Assembly: GCF_963583255.1 (NCBI RefSeq)
Contig: NC_084810.1
Location: 10,809,853-10,873,852 of the forward strand
Length of the DNA: 64,000 bases
Source of the DNA: Pyrus communis
Taxonomy: Eukaryota > Streptophyta > Magnoliopsida > Rosales > Rosaceae
Direction of reading: 5' to 3'
Positions 1 to 11,699 of this stretch are shown piece after piece. The position numbers were made by a program, and so were the translations under genes. Each line of letters begins with the position of its first letter. Positions within the stretch are counted from its first letter, which is position 1. The notes beneath the pieces were generated by a model. It was given only the letters and a program-made list of their open reading frames with translations. It had not been told where the DNA came from and did no database searches.

Positions 1-183
1 AGTGCTTCGACGTGGCGAATGGCCTCAATGACTAGGATGATAAAACCTAAAAAGCTGTTATTGATCAAGACAATGCTATAAAGACAAATCTAAAGATGAG
101 TGGTCGAGCCCCTTCTTGTCAATGTCATGCAAAAAGAAGGGGCCTCCGAGATAGGCAAGCTTCATCCAAACCAATAATTTTCT

Positions 184-525
184 TTGAACACTACTATCAA
201 CAACATCCTCAACAATATTAAGGACAAACCTTACCTCTGGCGTCCAAAATCACTTCCCAAACACCTAGCTAAAAAGAATCCGAATGAATATTGCTATTTC
301 CGCCAAAGTACAGACGATGCTACCGGGAATTGCCACACTATGAGGGACCAGATTGAGAAATTGTTGGATCAGAGACATTGCTGGGAATTCATCGGGTGCA
401 AAGTAAGAAAAGAGGATTCAACCAAACCAAATGACAAAGATAAGTTCGATAAATGTACTAACAATGAAGATCGATGTTCAACGAAGAAACCTACCCTCAA
501 CACCAATTGTATTAATGGAAGGTGA
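184..525 (+). pseudogene. Decayed Ty3/gypsy-like gag fragment
   Basis: A 113-codon open stretch contains a Cys/His-rich block (NEYCYFRQSTDDATGNCHTM, then an Asp-Gln-Ile-Glu-Lys-Leu run). It resembles the C-terminal gag segment of some plant Ty3/gypsy elements, where a histidine-containing Cys motif precedes an 'L(K/R)DQIE.LI..G' helix. There is no matching protease or reverse transcriptase downstream, and the reading frame ends in repetitive UTR-like sequence. I read it as the orphan gag end of an old retrotransposon whose upstream part lies outside the window. The family assignment is inference from motif shape. Confidence 0.5.
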
Positions 526-639
526 AGGGTCTGAGAAGGCAGAGAATCTGGTAGAATGATATTGAAAAGAGGAGTCTCCATCACTCTGAGATGAACCTGC
601 CACAAACACCTCTAGATTAATTAGAGAAGCACAATCTGA

Positions 640-892
640 ACTACACGTGATTTGATTCTCTTCTCGAGAATATGTAGGTCATTTATTCTGGACTCAACTG
701 CAACGCTGCCGTCTGTATAAAGATAAGTCCATAGAGAACTCACCTCTTTAACAACCTACCATAGGTTGTTTGTTAAAGATGATTCCTGATGTAATTCTTA
801 TGTTATATCATTTTTTTTTTTTTTAAACTACACCATTGATTTGATTCTCCTTCTCGGAGATATGTAGGCAATCCTTCTCAGATTCAATCACA
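640..892 (+). repeat. Two diverged copies of a ~60-bp unit in gypsy-type UTR
   Basis: Two related stretches, about 640-700 and 828-892, both start with CTACAC, continue with TTTGATTCTC or TTGATTCTCC, and share an 'ATATGTAGG' core. A T-rich run (811-824) lies between them. 'GATATGTAGGCA'-type sequence is common in the untranslated regions of plant Ty3/gypsy elements, which fits the gag remnant just upstream. Confidence 0.45.
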
Positions 893-2120
893 CCCTCTTA
901 TTAACAACCTTATTTCCTTTATCAGTAAAGAAATTTTGGAGTTTGTTTATCTTATGATCAATATATGTTTCTTCTTTCTCTTCTTTTCAATGACACGTGG
1001 AATACCTTAAACACTTGAGCAATGCACAACTTTGAAACTTCATGCAATCACAAATTTAAAAATTCAAAGTAATAATGTCAAAGGAGTCTCTTTTAGTCAT
1101 TTATATTATTCGATTAGTAGCTTGAGCCGTAATAAGTGTGATTATGATTGATAGGCTACGAACACAAGGACATGGCCCCTGATCAGGAAGTCCAATGCAC
1201 CATGCAGCCTCTAGAAATATTATACAACCAAAAAGGTTGTAGGTTATAACATTCAAACCTGGGCTCTACACCATACGAGGGAATAGTTGAAATGGCAATC
1301 TAGGAATCAACAAAAGGTGGCTCTGAACTCTGACCCTGAGTACAACTACTTGCATCCCGGATCAACAGTTAAGTATGTTTTGCGACACCATACATTAAGT
1401 AAATCTAAATGGGGCATCCAAACCAGGTAATCCCTAAGAGGAATTTTATTTCAAATAAGCTCTGATATGCAAAAAATTCCTTAAGCTAGGTCAATTAGAT
1501 TCACTAAAGGCGGACATGCAATTCAAATTGAGGAAGAAATCCTTCCTTAGCGTCATGTTGTAAATAACATGACCCTCAACCCTAAAATAGGGGTAAGAAG
1601 AACAGACAAAGACAATATAAGGGCTTCCAGACATAAAACGATACTTTCCCATCCTCAACCCGATCAATGCATTAAGGTAAGTGTTGAACAAATAATTTTT
1701 TATGGGTTTAATACCTAGTACAGAAGTAAGTCAGTATCGTGATGGAAATCTTTATGAGCACTAAGTTTAGGAGGTAATGTTTTTCTAAATCAACATTTCC
1801 AGATGGGGGCTTTGAGCTCTGTCCCTATCTGACAAGCTTACATGTGTTTCACTTCTTATTCATTACTTTGAAGTTAGCTGATTGCGAAAAAAATTGTCGG
1901 TTTAAACTATATTCTATAATGTTAGAGCAAAAGGTGGAAAGTTCCAACCACTTAGTCGCTTGGGTAAGCAAGCGAAAGGATAAACTAGTTTCAAAAGATC
2001 ATGCATTCATAAGCATAGTGCAACAAAAGAAGAATGCCCTAAGTCCCATGATTGGGCCAAAAATGTTCGAATCTTGGAAGGGACATGCTCCTATTCTGGC
2101 AATTAACATAACTACCAATT
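893..2120. other. No gene seen; probable old retroelement debris
   Basis: AT-rich sequence with only short chance open frames. Phrases such as 'CTCTGAACTCTGACCC' (about 1321) and 'TTTGAGCTCTGTCCC' (about 1810) recur in diverged form, suggesting ancient duplicated retroelement UTR. I could not define ends, target duplications or a coding region. Confidence 0.35.
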
Positions 2121-2123
2121 ATT

Positions 2124-2830
2124 AGCGATCTTATTTGGCAACGACTTTCCCCTTAGTAGTAGTTGAAGGGTGCATAGAATGACATGATGGCCGATCACCA
2201 CTAAAGCTAGTTTCTTCCTCTTTGGACGCTTCTAAATTACAAGTCTCATTTCGTAGGTAATCTGGAACAGGGAAGTCAGCCTCGTTGATATCTTGCAAAA
2301 TTCAATAAGCATCCTAACCTTCTAGATGATCTTACTACACGTAACCTAAGAAATAACCGAAGTTATATCTCTCCGTATATTATATTATGGACACCTTCTT
2401 GAAAGAGGTGCACAGTCTTACTATTTATGACTCATGTTCATTCTTGAGTTGTTGAAGAGCTACAAAATGCATGTTATTCTTCTGTTCGACCTCATAGTAA
2501 AGTCTTTCCACGTTTGATTGGAGACCAGTCCACTCTTTTTCCTAAGCACTCCGCTCCGATGACAACATCCATTCCTATTTGGTTTCAAGGCACACTAGCT
2601 TGCTTCGCCTCAACTTTGGCTCCACGCTCCAGCTCTTCCCACACTTTGGCAAGAGTCAACCGGTCATCGTTCACCTTAATCTCCTCAAAAGCAGCTTGGT
2701 ATATCTATTCCTCCAACCTTCTCCTTACAAGCTTCCCTCATAACTTGTTGCTCCGTTTGTACCCTCTTGAGTTCAGCTAATTGAGCCTACAATTTTTTTT
2801 TCAAGTTGCAATTTGACTTTCGATTCATGT
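2124..2830 (-). pseudogene. Unrecognised coiled-coil-like coding remnant
   Basis: Read on the minus strand, broken protein-like segments occur in order. The first (about 2820-2700) contains AELKRVQTEQQVMREACKEK. The next (about 2700-2600) contains EEIKVNDDRLTLAKVWEELE. The last (about 2290-2135) contains DFPVPDYLRNETCNLEASKE and ends at a stop. Charged, heptad-like spacing suggests a coiled coil. Stops and frame changes separate the segments, so this is not a working gene. A T-rich tract followed by TAG before the first segment could be an old splice acceptor. I do not recognise the family. An accessory ORF of a plant retroelement or transposon is plausible. Confidence 0.35.
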
Positions 2831-5800
2831 AAGGAAGACCGTTTTAGTAAACAAATCCACTCCGCTTAACGATAGAGAGCTGCCTTCGTCTAGACATGAG
2901 CCTAATCAACACGAATAAAGGAAAAACAATAACAAATTTACCTGAGTTATCTTATAAAAGGGGAAGAAGGATTACAACGTATTGGCTTTCATGACATCGC
3001 ATTAGAAAATCTTCAAAAGAAGTACGAACTTTCTTATAATCCAATGGCTTCGGATATCCAAGTGAAAGTCCATGTTCGGATGTCCGCTATCGTTTACTAA
3101 AAGGGAAACGTAGTTTAAAGAAAGCCTAATCATGGGCAAAGATTGTTTCATCCCTTCAACTCCGATTAGAGATGTCAACAAAGGAATACTGACGTCGGTT
3201 GATGCCTAAGTAGGATTGGGTAGACTCTTTGTTGTTAAAGGTACGAGAATTTGTAGAGAGAATAATTAAGGGACTTAGATTCTACCTTAGTGTGGTACGA
3301 AGCGTGTTGCAAAGATAAAGGTTTAGACTTGGGTTAATGTCTGAGCCGGATTCGGTATGGGGAGCATTTGCTGATTCCGCTGAACTAGTCTAAAGCTGCG
3401 GCCAAGTCACTAGAGTGGGTCGAGGTGCAACCTGAGGTGTGGGTAGGCCTATAAGGGGTGCTGGAGCGCCGGTCTGGGAAGGCTAAACCTAGTGGGACTG
3501 GGCCTGCTCTTGGGTTGCCAAAGTATGAGCATTCTGCCCTGCTAGGGTTTGCATTTACTCAGGCCTATATGGCTATAGATTTGGTTGCAGCACCAAAACG
3601 CTTGGTTTGGCCTGCTGCGGTGGTAGCCATAGTGGTTTGTTGTAATGGTAGAAGTCATTCAATCGATGCATTTTGCCACGATGAGCAAAGTTGCAAGGCC
3701 ATATCGTGGTCTCCATTCTCCAGTCTGTATCTAGGTACATAGGTCGTACCGTTTGTTGTGTTTTGGAATTTGAAACCATGTTCTCCTTTCTCTGTGGCAT
3801 GCAAATTAAGGAATTTAAAATTTAGAGATTGGGAGAAAAAATTCAAAGAGTAAAAATTTCGAGAAGAATTGCAAGAGTTTCTATGAGAATTAAATTAGTT
3901 TCTCAATAAAGCACCAATTTATGGTAGCAAAAATTTGCAGTCTTCATTCTTAGCGAAATTGTACCTACAAAACAATTAAGCACCTTTGAACAAAGACCAA
4001 AGCCATGAGCCCAAACAATTGCTGGGGGGAGGAAGGTTATGGCCACTGGAGCTTTGAGGCTTAAGTGAGTTTCTCTTAAAAGAGAGAGTTTAGGGCTTAT
4101 TTGCATAACAAAAACTTACCAAATTTGGTGTAAATCTTGTGACATGTGTCATCATTTTGTTGGCCAAGGTGCATCATCTATTGGATAATAGAAAGAATTA
4201 TCCCAAATATATTATTAATTAAGTATTATTTTGAGATTATCTTATAGTATCCCTAATTAGATATGGTTCTAATTAATTGATTGATTGAGTTGAACTTCAA
4301 TAGAGCTTAACGATAAAGATTAATTATTAATCATATCTTCAATTTTGTTGTCTTTTCTTCTTGTCAAGGGCAGCGGAGTTGGACAAATATAGTCAGCAGC
4401 TCAAGTCTTCAAAAGGATTGAACTACTTAGGGAATAAATGTGGGCCTCACCAATTTAATATGGGCATTCTCGTCAGTTGCATATAAAAGTCCACGTGAGA
4501 GCTCTAGAATTTTCCAGGTTATTTTATGCTCCACAACACTTTTTCGAAGTGTTAGTAACAACTCGAGCTATTGGAGTGCAATCCTTACTAATTGATCTAA
4601 AACTATACAACAATACTCTTTCATAATTGTCAATGTCCTTCTAAGGGAAATGGCAACATATATAAATGATCGTGGCTTCTCTTATATAATAGGTTTGATC
4701 ACTTCAATTGTTGTCATGTCCACTTGTTAATAGTTATAACAAAGTTTAACATCAATGAAAGAGCAATACAGTTGGCTTAAGCTCTCATTGTATCATGGGC
4801 TTATTCATTATTAAATTAGTTAATTGGGCTATATGGTTGTTTAAAGAGCAATTATCATAGTTTGGCATTCCAATGGGCAGACATATAATTAGTGCACCTA
4901 AAAAATAATCAATGTAAAGATAGATTTTGGCCAAATATTCAAGAAGTGAATAGAAATCAACTTGTAATGTGATGATGGTATTACATATTTTAGTTATGCA
5001 AAAAAGACAAGGGGACCATTTTCAATTCAAATGACATATGATGTGAGTGCTTCTACTTAATTGCCATCATTTGCCTTTAGATTTTGAACGTACCATATTC
5101 ATAACTAACATGTGTTTCTATTAATTATCATGAACCTTGTTTTTCTTGAGAGTTGAGACTGGCATCTATATGACCGATGATTACGCCTAAGTTCAGTCTC
5201 TATAATTCTAAAAGAGATCAAACAGTTTGATATTCTACAAAAAAGTTATATATTCCTTTTGTGTACGAGCTCAATATTTTATTATTTTATACTTTGTTCA
5301 ATAGAAAGCGTAAAGTACGAAGAAAACCCTCTAAAACAACCCCTACTCCAACCATATATTTATGTGGAGAGTTATCTCTCCTAGCATATTGTGGTAATTT
5401 TGTTCTTCCTTGCATTTTTGCAAGGTTTTTTGTCAACCATGTTTCCCTCTTTTCAGTCTGGAAGACCTCCGGAAGGATTTGTGGTTCTTCTTTGCGCGAG
5501 CATGCCATCACGTAGTCCAGATTAGTTTAGACTTAGAAAATATGTAAAGGTGGTTGTGTTTGCGCCTTGAATTTGACTTCTAATCAAGGTTCTAAAAGGC
5601 GTTACATGCTCGTTGGACAACTGGGAGGATTCTACTGCCTAGGGGCTAGGTGGATTTTGTTATTTTAATTAGATTATTTATAACATATAACATATAAAAA
5701 AAACGATAAATTTTCTTTGGTACTTTGAAGAATTTGATAGTATGAGATGAAAGTTCAAGTGATTATTACAGAAGCAAATTTGGTACATGACTGATTTGAC

Positions 5801-6620
5801 GAAGTTCTACCTATAAGAAAATAAACACCATTAGCCTAATTGATGAACACCCTGAAAAAGGAGCGAGGGTGTCCACAAAAGCCCTCCGACAACAAAGTTC
5901 AGAAAATAGTGGAGAGGAAAAAAACTTGATAGGGTTACAAGTAGTAAGTGGCAATTACCATTTTCCTCTATTTGACCTAACAATTTATAGAAACTAAAAC
6001 CCTAGCATGCAACTTGAAAGGGAGATTGCATACCACACAAAGCAGTCCTTGATGGTGCAGATTAGTCTCTGCAGTCATGCTAGCTAGTAGTCTTAAAGGT
6101 CCTTGTTGATAGGAGCGTTGGCGTGCCAGACACCTAAAGGGAGACTTTGGAGAGTCAACTTCCTACCACCATTAGGCTGGGTATGCCCCACTACCAGGAC
6201 ATATTATCGGTGGCCTGGAGCCACATAATACATGTCATGGATGGCTTGGAGATCCCATGACCCGAATCATAGTGGCTCAAAGAGCCCATGAGTCGTTGGT
6301 GGCCCAAAGGCCCATTACGGTAAGGCAAACTAATGTTTTATTCCATTGGACTATATGCTCGATATGTGGCATGCCCACGACGTCAAGGGTAAAACCGTCA
6401 TATTGAGCATATACTCTTTCTTCTATCGGATGTGATTAATTTATCCACAAATGGCCCCACATCTGTTTGTGTTTAAGTAGGAATTAAAAAAGAGATGTAT
6501 TACCGAATTGAATAGGACTTCCTAATTGAATGGGACTTTTCTTCCAAGACAAGGTAGGTCTTTTGAGTCATTGAAGGAAAAGGTTTCCCTTTATTTCCCC
6601 AAAAGAATTTAATATAAATA
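2831..6620. other. Gene-free stretch with repeat fragments
   Basis: No convincing coding sequence on either strand. Short open frames (for example 3458-3742, 5261-5515) lack domain-like composition. Around 5585-5655 a 'GGTTCTAAAAGGCGTTACATG' followed by a 'CCTAGGGGCTAGGTGG' phrase resembles a common plant dispersed repeat rich in GGCGC/CTAGG words, degraded here. The rest is AT-rich and unassigned. Confidence 0.4.
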
Positions 6621-6918
6621 GAGTAATGTTATTCATATCATATTTTTATATCACATTTCTATACCACCTTAGGTAGCATTTCATGTGGACGGCCACATCA
6701 TTTGAAAAATTTGCAAAACCCAAAGAAAGGAATTAGAAAGACTCCTCGTATACCACAATCATCATTTAATTAACTAGTTTTTCTTAATTAATAGTTTATT
6801 AAATAATGAACTAAATTTAAAAATCTAATTAATTCAAATGATGTAACTGTCTACATCAAATGTCACGTAAGGTAGTATAAAAATGTGGTACAAAAATATG
6901 GTATTAATAACATTACTC
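6621..6918. mobile_element. MITE, probable MULE type, 298 bp
   Basis: The left end (GAGTAATGTTATTCATATCA) and the reverse complement of the right end (GAGTAATGTTATTAATACCA) form inverted repeats extending about 60 bp, including matching 'ACCACCTTA' and 'ACTACCTTA' blocks. The flanks carry a 9-bp direct repeat with one mismatch: ATATAAATA at 6612-6620 and GTATAAATA at 6919-6927. Nine-bp duplications are typical of Mutator-like elements. There is no coding capacity. Confidence 0.75.
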
Positions 6919-7052
6919 GTATAAATAGGATATAACCCTTGGTTGAATTCTCGCAAATTCCTTACTTAAAATTTAGGTGTTTGCATAGAGAATTCATAGA
7001 GAAAAGGTCCCAAGTATGAAATTCTTCCCTTCTTCTTCCCTTCCTCAATTTC

Positions 7053-7084
7053 ATTACGCGTAATGGGGCAACAAGTGTTGCCCC
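7053..7084. repeat. Abutting perfect palindrome and hairpin
   Basis: A perfect 12-bp palindrome (ATTACGCGTAAT, 7053-7064) abuts a perfect inverted repeat with 8-bp arms and a 4-bp loop (GGGGCAAC-AAGT-GTTGCCCC, 7065-7084). No terminator or gene context explains them. Confidence 0.7.
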
Positions 7085-7389
7085 TGGTCTCTTGTCGGCT
7101 GGGCTACAGACGGGGTCTAGGAGCTTCTGCCGCAACTCACTAGACTAGAATGAACACTAGGCTCGCAGGCATGACCTGTTGGCTGTGCTCTGGCTGGTGC
7201 GGCCCGCCAGCTGGCATTGGAGTCGAGAAGGCAACTCGGTGTGGGTCGCGAGTCAGATCGGCCCAGTTAGGGCAAGTTTGGTTGCTAATTTCATTTTTTA
7301 TTAGTTTATTAATTTCGTCGTTCTTCTTAATTCAATCCAACATCAATCCGTCTCCAGCATTGACATCAACAAAAACGATATTAGATTAA

Positions 7390-8120
7390 ATTAAGGTCTC
7401 GTGAGAACTTTCTGAATTTTTTTCGTTTCTTTGGCAGTAAGAGAGCGATTTCATCTTCAAAGAAAGTGGCAAGCAACATTGAAGTTCCATTGTACAAGCA
7501 GTGAGAAAACCCGTCTGTGGCAGGGAAATTTGCTCTAAACCTGACGAAGCTGGATTTGAATGATGCTTTCATGTCTTGGCTAGAAAACAACAGAGCAGCT
7601 TTCCCTTCGAACGTTGGTGTGGAACTGATAGAGGACTATACTGATTAGTATCATGAGAATCTAGAAAGAAGACAAAGTTTCATCCTTTCTACATCTTCTT
7701 GGGCTTCAAATCTCCAATCGGCGGCTTGGTCAAAGAGTTGCTCTGCGCAATGAAGTGCGTGCATGCTCTGTGTTTGTCGAATGCATATATACATGCTAAG
7801 TTTTCTGAACCTGAGCGAGTTCTTCGATCTGGGATCGACTTTCCAAGAATTCTTCTACTTCTTACAAATAAGTTGGTTCAAGAAGTATGCTCAGTTAAAG
7901 GAAATACATAAGCTTTTTCAAAAACCAAGTACGGGGGACCATCAATGGAAGAAGGCCACCTTGGAAATCAACGTGAACTAGGAAGGTGACGAACCAACAG
8001 GGATGCCGATTTGCGTCAAAGTTAATAGTGGTTCATATTTGTACCTTATGCTTCACTTTGTTTCCCGTTCTATACCTTTTTGCAAGTCATAATGTGCAGT
8101 CGGTGATCATTTTTACTTGC
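7390..8120 (+). pseudogene. Broken coding-like stretch, function unknown
   Basis: Protein-like segments appear in shifting frames: DAFMSWLENNRAAFPSNVGV (from about 7561), GFKSPIGGLVKELLCAMKCV (from about 7702), and a segment with EPERVLRSGIDFPRILLLLT (about 7815-7875). Stops and frame changes separate them. Composition is more protein-like than in the flanks, and a CACTA-type transposase fragment lies downstream, so this may belong to the same dead transposon. I do not recognise the family. Confidence 0.35.
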
Positions 8121-8429
8121 TTTTGTAGATACATCTTTTGCGAGAAAGATCGACGTGATCTCGGATATGAGGAAAGTTTGTCGTTCCCTGTGAGTTCCGG
8201 AGGAGTATCGCGAACTGAGGTGGCTGTTGAGTTCAATGGGGCACCGTTTCAAGGGTCTTTCCCCAACTGAGGTGGCAGCTCAATGCAAAGTTGACGAAAA
8301 TGAGCTTTTCAAATCCAGTGCAATGTTTGGAGGTACTGCGAATGGAAAGGGTAGAAGTCTGGCTCTAAGAGAACCCTGCGAGACGATGCTGTCAATGTTG
8401 AAACTGAAGATGATGCTCTAAAGAAGAAG

Positions 8430-8850
8430 TTGATGCTGACTCGTCTGGCAAGGAAGAATCAAGGTTGTTTACAACCCCGAAGTCCAAATGTGGTTGGCTT
8501 ACGAGATAGCAGGAGCCATCATCCGCATGAAGTGCCCCAGGAAAGCCTCCAAATGGAAGAATATCTCTCCCGAGGTGAAGGAATCGATGATGGCAGTGCT
8601 CTAGGTAAGTGTGTTTTTATTTATTTATTATTTTTTAATAATTAAATTATTCGAATTAATTACTCATTAAGTGCATTTTAAAACTAGCATTTTTTTTTGT
8701 CCATTTAAGAACAACTTCGAGATTGACCTCAAAATGTCAGGTATGACTGACTACATAACCCGGTTGTGGGCTTAGCGGTTCAATGAGTGGGTGTACAAGT
8801 TGCACATGCGCTACAAGACTTTGAAACTCATGATGTAGCTCTGACTCGTC
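8430..8850 (+). pseudogene. CACTA Ptta/Transposase_24-like fragment
   Basis: Two exon-like segments can be read. About 8461-8600 contains VYNPEVQMWLAYEIAGAIIR followed by KASKWKNISPEVKESMMAVL. It ends at a GTAAGT donor-like site (8605), and a second segment (about 8709-8835) contains NNFEID and LWA-stop-RFNEWVYKLHM. The 'W.I..E.K....' helix followed by a 'F.ID' exon fits plant En/Spm Ptta/TnpA-type proteins (Transposase_24 group). Internal stops show it is dead. Subterminal repeats and a CACTA terminus downstream support the assignment. Confidence 0.45.
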
Positions 8851-9119
8851 CACCCTAGGGTTTTAGCATAGGATGGATGAGGGGCACTAGCTCTATTGTT
8901 ACTTTTGAATCTTATAATTTCTAGAGATGGATGTCTTCTAGAGTGAAGCAGTTGGACATCTTAGGGACAATGCGCCATCGAAAATAAATTTGTTTTTCAA
9001 TTTCAATATAATTGTACAAACCCTTTCGTTTTAATAATATAAAAAAAATCCAGATTGTGGTATATGTGATATTAATATAATAAAATTAATTAATTTAAAT
9101 TAAATATATTTAACAGTTT

Positions 9120-9370
9120 ATATTTTTTTTAATACTAAAAACGTTTGCTCAACAAAGGGTGTCGTCGAGTAACCTTTTTATATTTTTAATTTTTTTCTTT
9201 ATAAAGCTTACCCGACGAAATAACGTGCTTAATTATATTATTATTTTTTTCTGAAAAATAAAGCTTTGCTTGATGAAAGAGTTTGGTCGGGCCTATAAGG
9301 TTCGTCGTGCAAAGTTGATCAACGCATTTTTGCTCGACGAATTTGTCGTTGGTTCCCTTCTCTATCGACA
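9120..9370. repeat. CACTA subterminal-type repeats
   Basis: Short variants of one word recur in both orientations: TTGCTCAACAAAGG (9147), CCCGACGAAATAACG (9212), TTCGTCGTGCAAAG (about 9300) and TTGCTCGACGAATTTG (about 9330). Clusters of GCTCGACGAA-type 10-20-mers are the usual transposase-binding subterminal repeats of plant CACTA elements. Related words appear again just inside the terminus at 10538. Confidence 0.5.
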
Positions 9371-9684
9371 GAAATGGTATGATATTATCGTGGATACACC
9401 ACATAAAATAAAGAATTAACCAAATTTACTCAATGTAGAGGCAATCAAGAAAGCCGCATAAGTAAATATATACCCAAGAGAAAAGTGCACTAATCCAACC
9501 AATCTTGCTTGCACAATGGAAAGACCCACCGGTTTATCTCTCCATCGAATCAAATTAGCTAAAGGTATGCATTCATGAGCCGATGCTAAAGTTTCAATCA
9601 ATTCCTACCAATATCCATGCCAGGAAATTAAGAACATAAATCCCATAGCCAAACAAGATGTCCAAGTAAGAATATCCACGCTCA

Positions 9685-9789
<105 letters not shown>

Positions 9790-9806
9790 TTAATGATTTA
9801 TTTCTT

Positions 9807-10273
9807 AAAGTGTAAATTGTAGCAATGGTCCCTCAACTTTAATCAAATTGAAGCAATGGTCTATCAACTAAAAATCCATTACCATTGGTCCCTCAACTTA
9901 TCAAAATGTGTAGCTATAGTCCTTTTCATCAATTTTGTCAAAATTTTGTCAAAATAAGTTATGTTAGAATGACCATTTACACAATTAGGGTCTCTCAACT
10001 CATCAAAGTGTGTAATTATGGTCATTTTCTTCAACTACATCAAAAATTTTGTCAAAACGAGTTATGTTGGAAGAACCATTGGTGTAATTAGGTTAAACTT
10101 AAGGGACCATTTCTCCAGTTAAATTAAAGTTGAGGAACCAATGGTAATGGATTTTTAGTTGAGGGACCATAGCTGCACGTTTTGATGAGTTGAGGGACCA
10201 ATGGTAATGAATTTTTAGTTAAGAGATCATTGCTCTAATTAAGTTAAAGGACCATAACTACAATTTACTCTTT
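9807..10273. mobile_element. Foldback MITE, ~467 bp
   Basis: The left arm (AAAGTGTAAATTGTAGCAAT) and the reverse complement of the right arm (AAAGAGTAAATTGTAGTTAT) pair for over 100 bp. Internal 'GGTCCCTCAACT' and 'AAAAATCCATTACCATTGGT' blocks recur several times in both orientations, giving a long foldback with repeated sub-blocks. I found no clean target duplication. There is no coding capacity. It sits inside the remains of a CACTA element. Confidence 0.65.
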
Positions 10274-10369
10274 CTTTTATCATTTATTTTATTAATCTAA
10301 AATAAAAAATACATTTTATCGAGTAGTAAAAAAGTTAATTTTTATATAACACAATTTCAGGGATAACAC

Positions 10370-10538
10370 TCAAAAATTTTATGCTGCCAAAGTTTTTAAT
10401 TTTCGTTGGCTAAAATTCGCACAACGAGCTTCGCGAGATGAACTTCAGCCGACGAAGTGTTGTCGGGCAAAACATTGGACGATAAATCTTTATTTGACCC
10501 AACGAAATGCTTTCGTCTCAACAGGTTTTTTTGTAGTG
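10370..10538 (+). mobile_element. 3' terminus of a decayed CACTA element
   Basis: The sequence ends in TTTTTTTGTAGTG at 10538, the reverse complement of a CACTACAAAAAAA terminus. Inside it are subterminal-type words (CCGACGAAGTGTTGTCGG, 'ACAACGAGCTTCGCG', 'CCAACGAAATGCTTTCG'). No matching 5' CACTA end was found upstream, so the element is truncated or its left end has diverged. The transposase-like fragment at 8430-8850 and the repeats at 9120-9370 probably belong to it. Confidence 0.6.
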
Positions 10539-11541
10539 CACATATACTAGTCCCTAGGAAGAAAAATCAGCCTACGCCATCCTGGCTACTCCGAAAATGG
10601 AACACCCTTCAAAAAGCCAAAGCCTTTTACTATTACGCATAAAAATTGTAATAATCTGTTGGTTTTATCATAATTAGCCTTCATGCAGGTGCTTAAGCTA
10701 GTACATAAAACATTTTTTGAATCACGACGTGTTACGCGTGACTTAAACGTTTTAAATGAATAATATTAGACCATGCTAGAAGAAACCCCTAATAAACCAA
10801 TCAAAGCAGCTGAATCCACTTAATAAAATCGGTCTTTCAATTTTGATCTACAGTCTATTGAATTTATATTAAGAATAGAAAAAAATAATATTTAATAAAC
10901 AACTGAATCACATTATTGCTAGCCCATTATGAGGTACTAATTATAAAAAATTAAAAAATAATATTGTACAGGAAAACGTTAAATATTAAAAATACTATTT
11001 ATCACTGTTTATATGACGAAAATACCCCTGCCACATTTGATACATTATTTTGGACTGCTTTTGAAGTTTTTTGCTTGAAGAGCATTTCTGTCCACTTTTT
11101 TTTTTTTTTCTTTTTGTGAAGCCTGTGACCCCAAAAACCACTATTCAAAAGCCCTGCCGGCTTTATATGTAGAAGATTGGGAGCCAACAAAACATTCTTG
11201 TATAAACATGTAATAGGGATCTAATCATACTGTTGGAAAACAAAATTAGGGAAAATTATACATTGGTCCCTCTAGTTTTAAAAATGGCAAACCCCGAAGG
11301 AGCAAAATGTAACTTTCCCTAATTTGATGGAGGAATATTTGGCCGGAAAAGAGGTTGCAGCTGTGGACAACATCTGTGACGAGGGTGAAAATGGTGATTG
11401 AACGTGGTGGTGATGAGAAGGATAATCGTGATAAAGTTTTGAGATATTTGGTTGGTTAGAATGCCATGAACTGGTATCAAGCCATTTTCAAACCTAGCCT
11501 TCATGTGCAATATATGCATGTCTTATATCATGCCAGATATA
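10539..11541. other. No gene seen
   Basis: AT-rich sequence with no domain-bearing open frame. A T-run at about 11098-11112 and a short 'CCCTCTAGTTTTAAAAATGG' phrase are repeat-like, but I could not define an element. Confidence 0.4.
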
Positions 11542-11690
11542 TTTTTTTTTTTTTAGTCAAACGATAGATTTGTTGGATTAGATGTTAGATTAGATTTTAG
11601 ATTATGAAGCCAAAGGGTTTGAACCCACGCCGTGGTGTAAGGGCAGCATTCCTCTCTACCACTATGGTAGAGGGCCACTTGCTACCATAC
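11542..11690 (-). mobile_element. tRNA-type SINE with poly-A tail
   Basis: On the minus strand the head carries a box A-like TAGTGGTAGAG (rc about 11658-11668) and, some 33 nt later, a box B-like GGGTTCAAACCC (rc 11615-11626). The body runs to an A-tail (T run 11542-11554 on the plus strand). The order box A, box B, body, poly-A is that of a tRNA-derived SINE. The flanks show similar but not identical ATATAT-GG(C/T)ATG strings, perhaps a decayed target duplication. Confidence 0.6.
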
Positions 11691-11699
11691 CATATATAT

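Noticed and set aside
11610..11670. A functional tRNA gene
   Set aside because: Box A- and box B-like sequences are present but there is no cloverleaf, and a poly-A tail follows, fitting a SINE.
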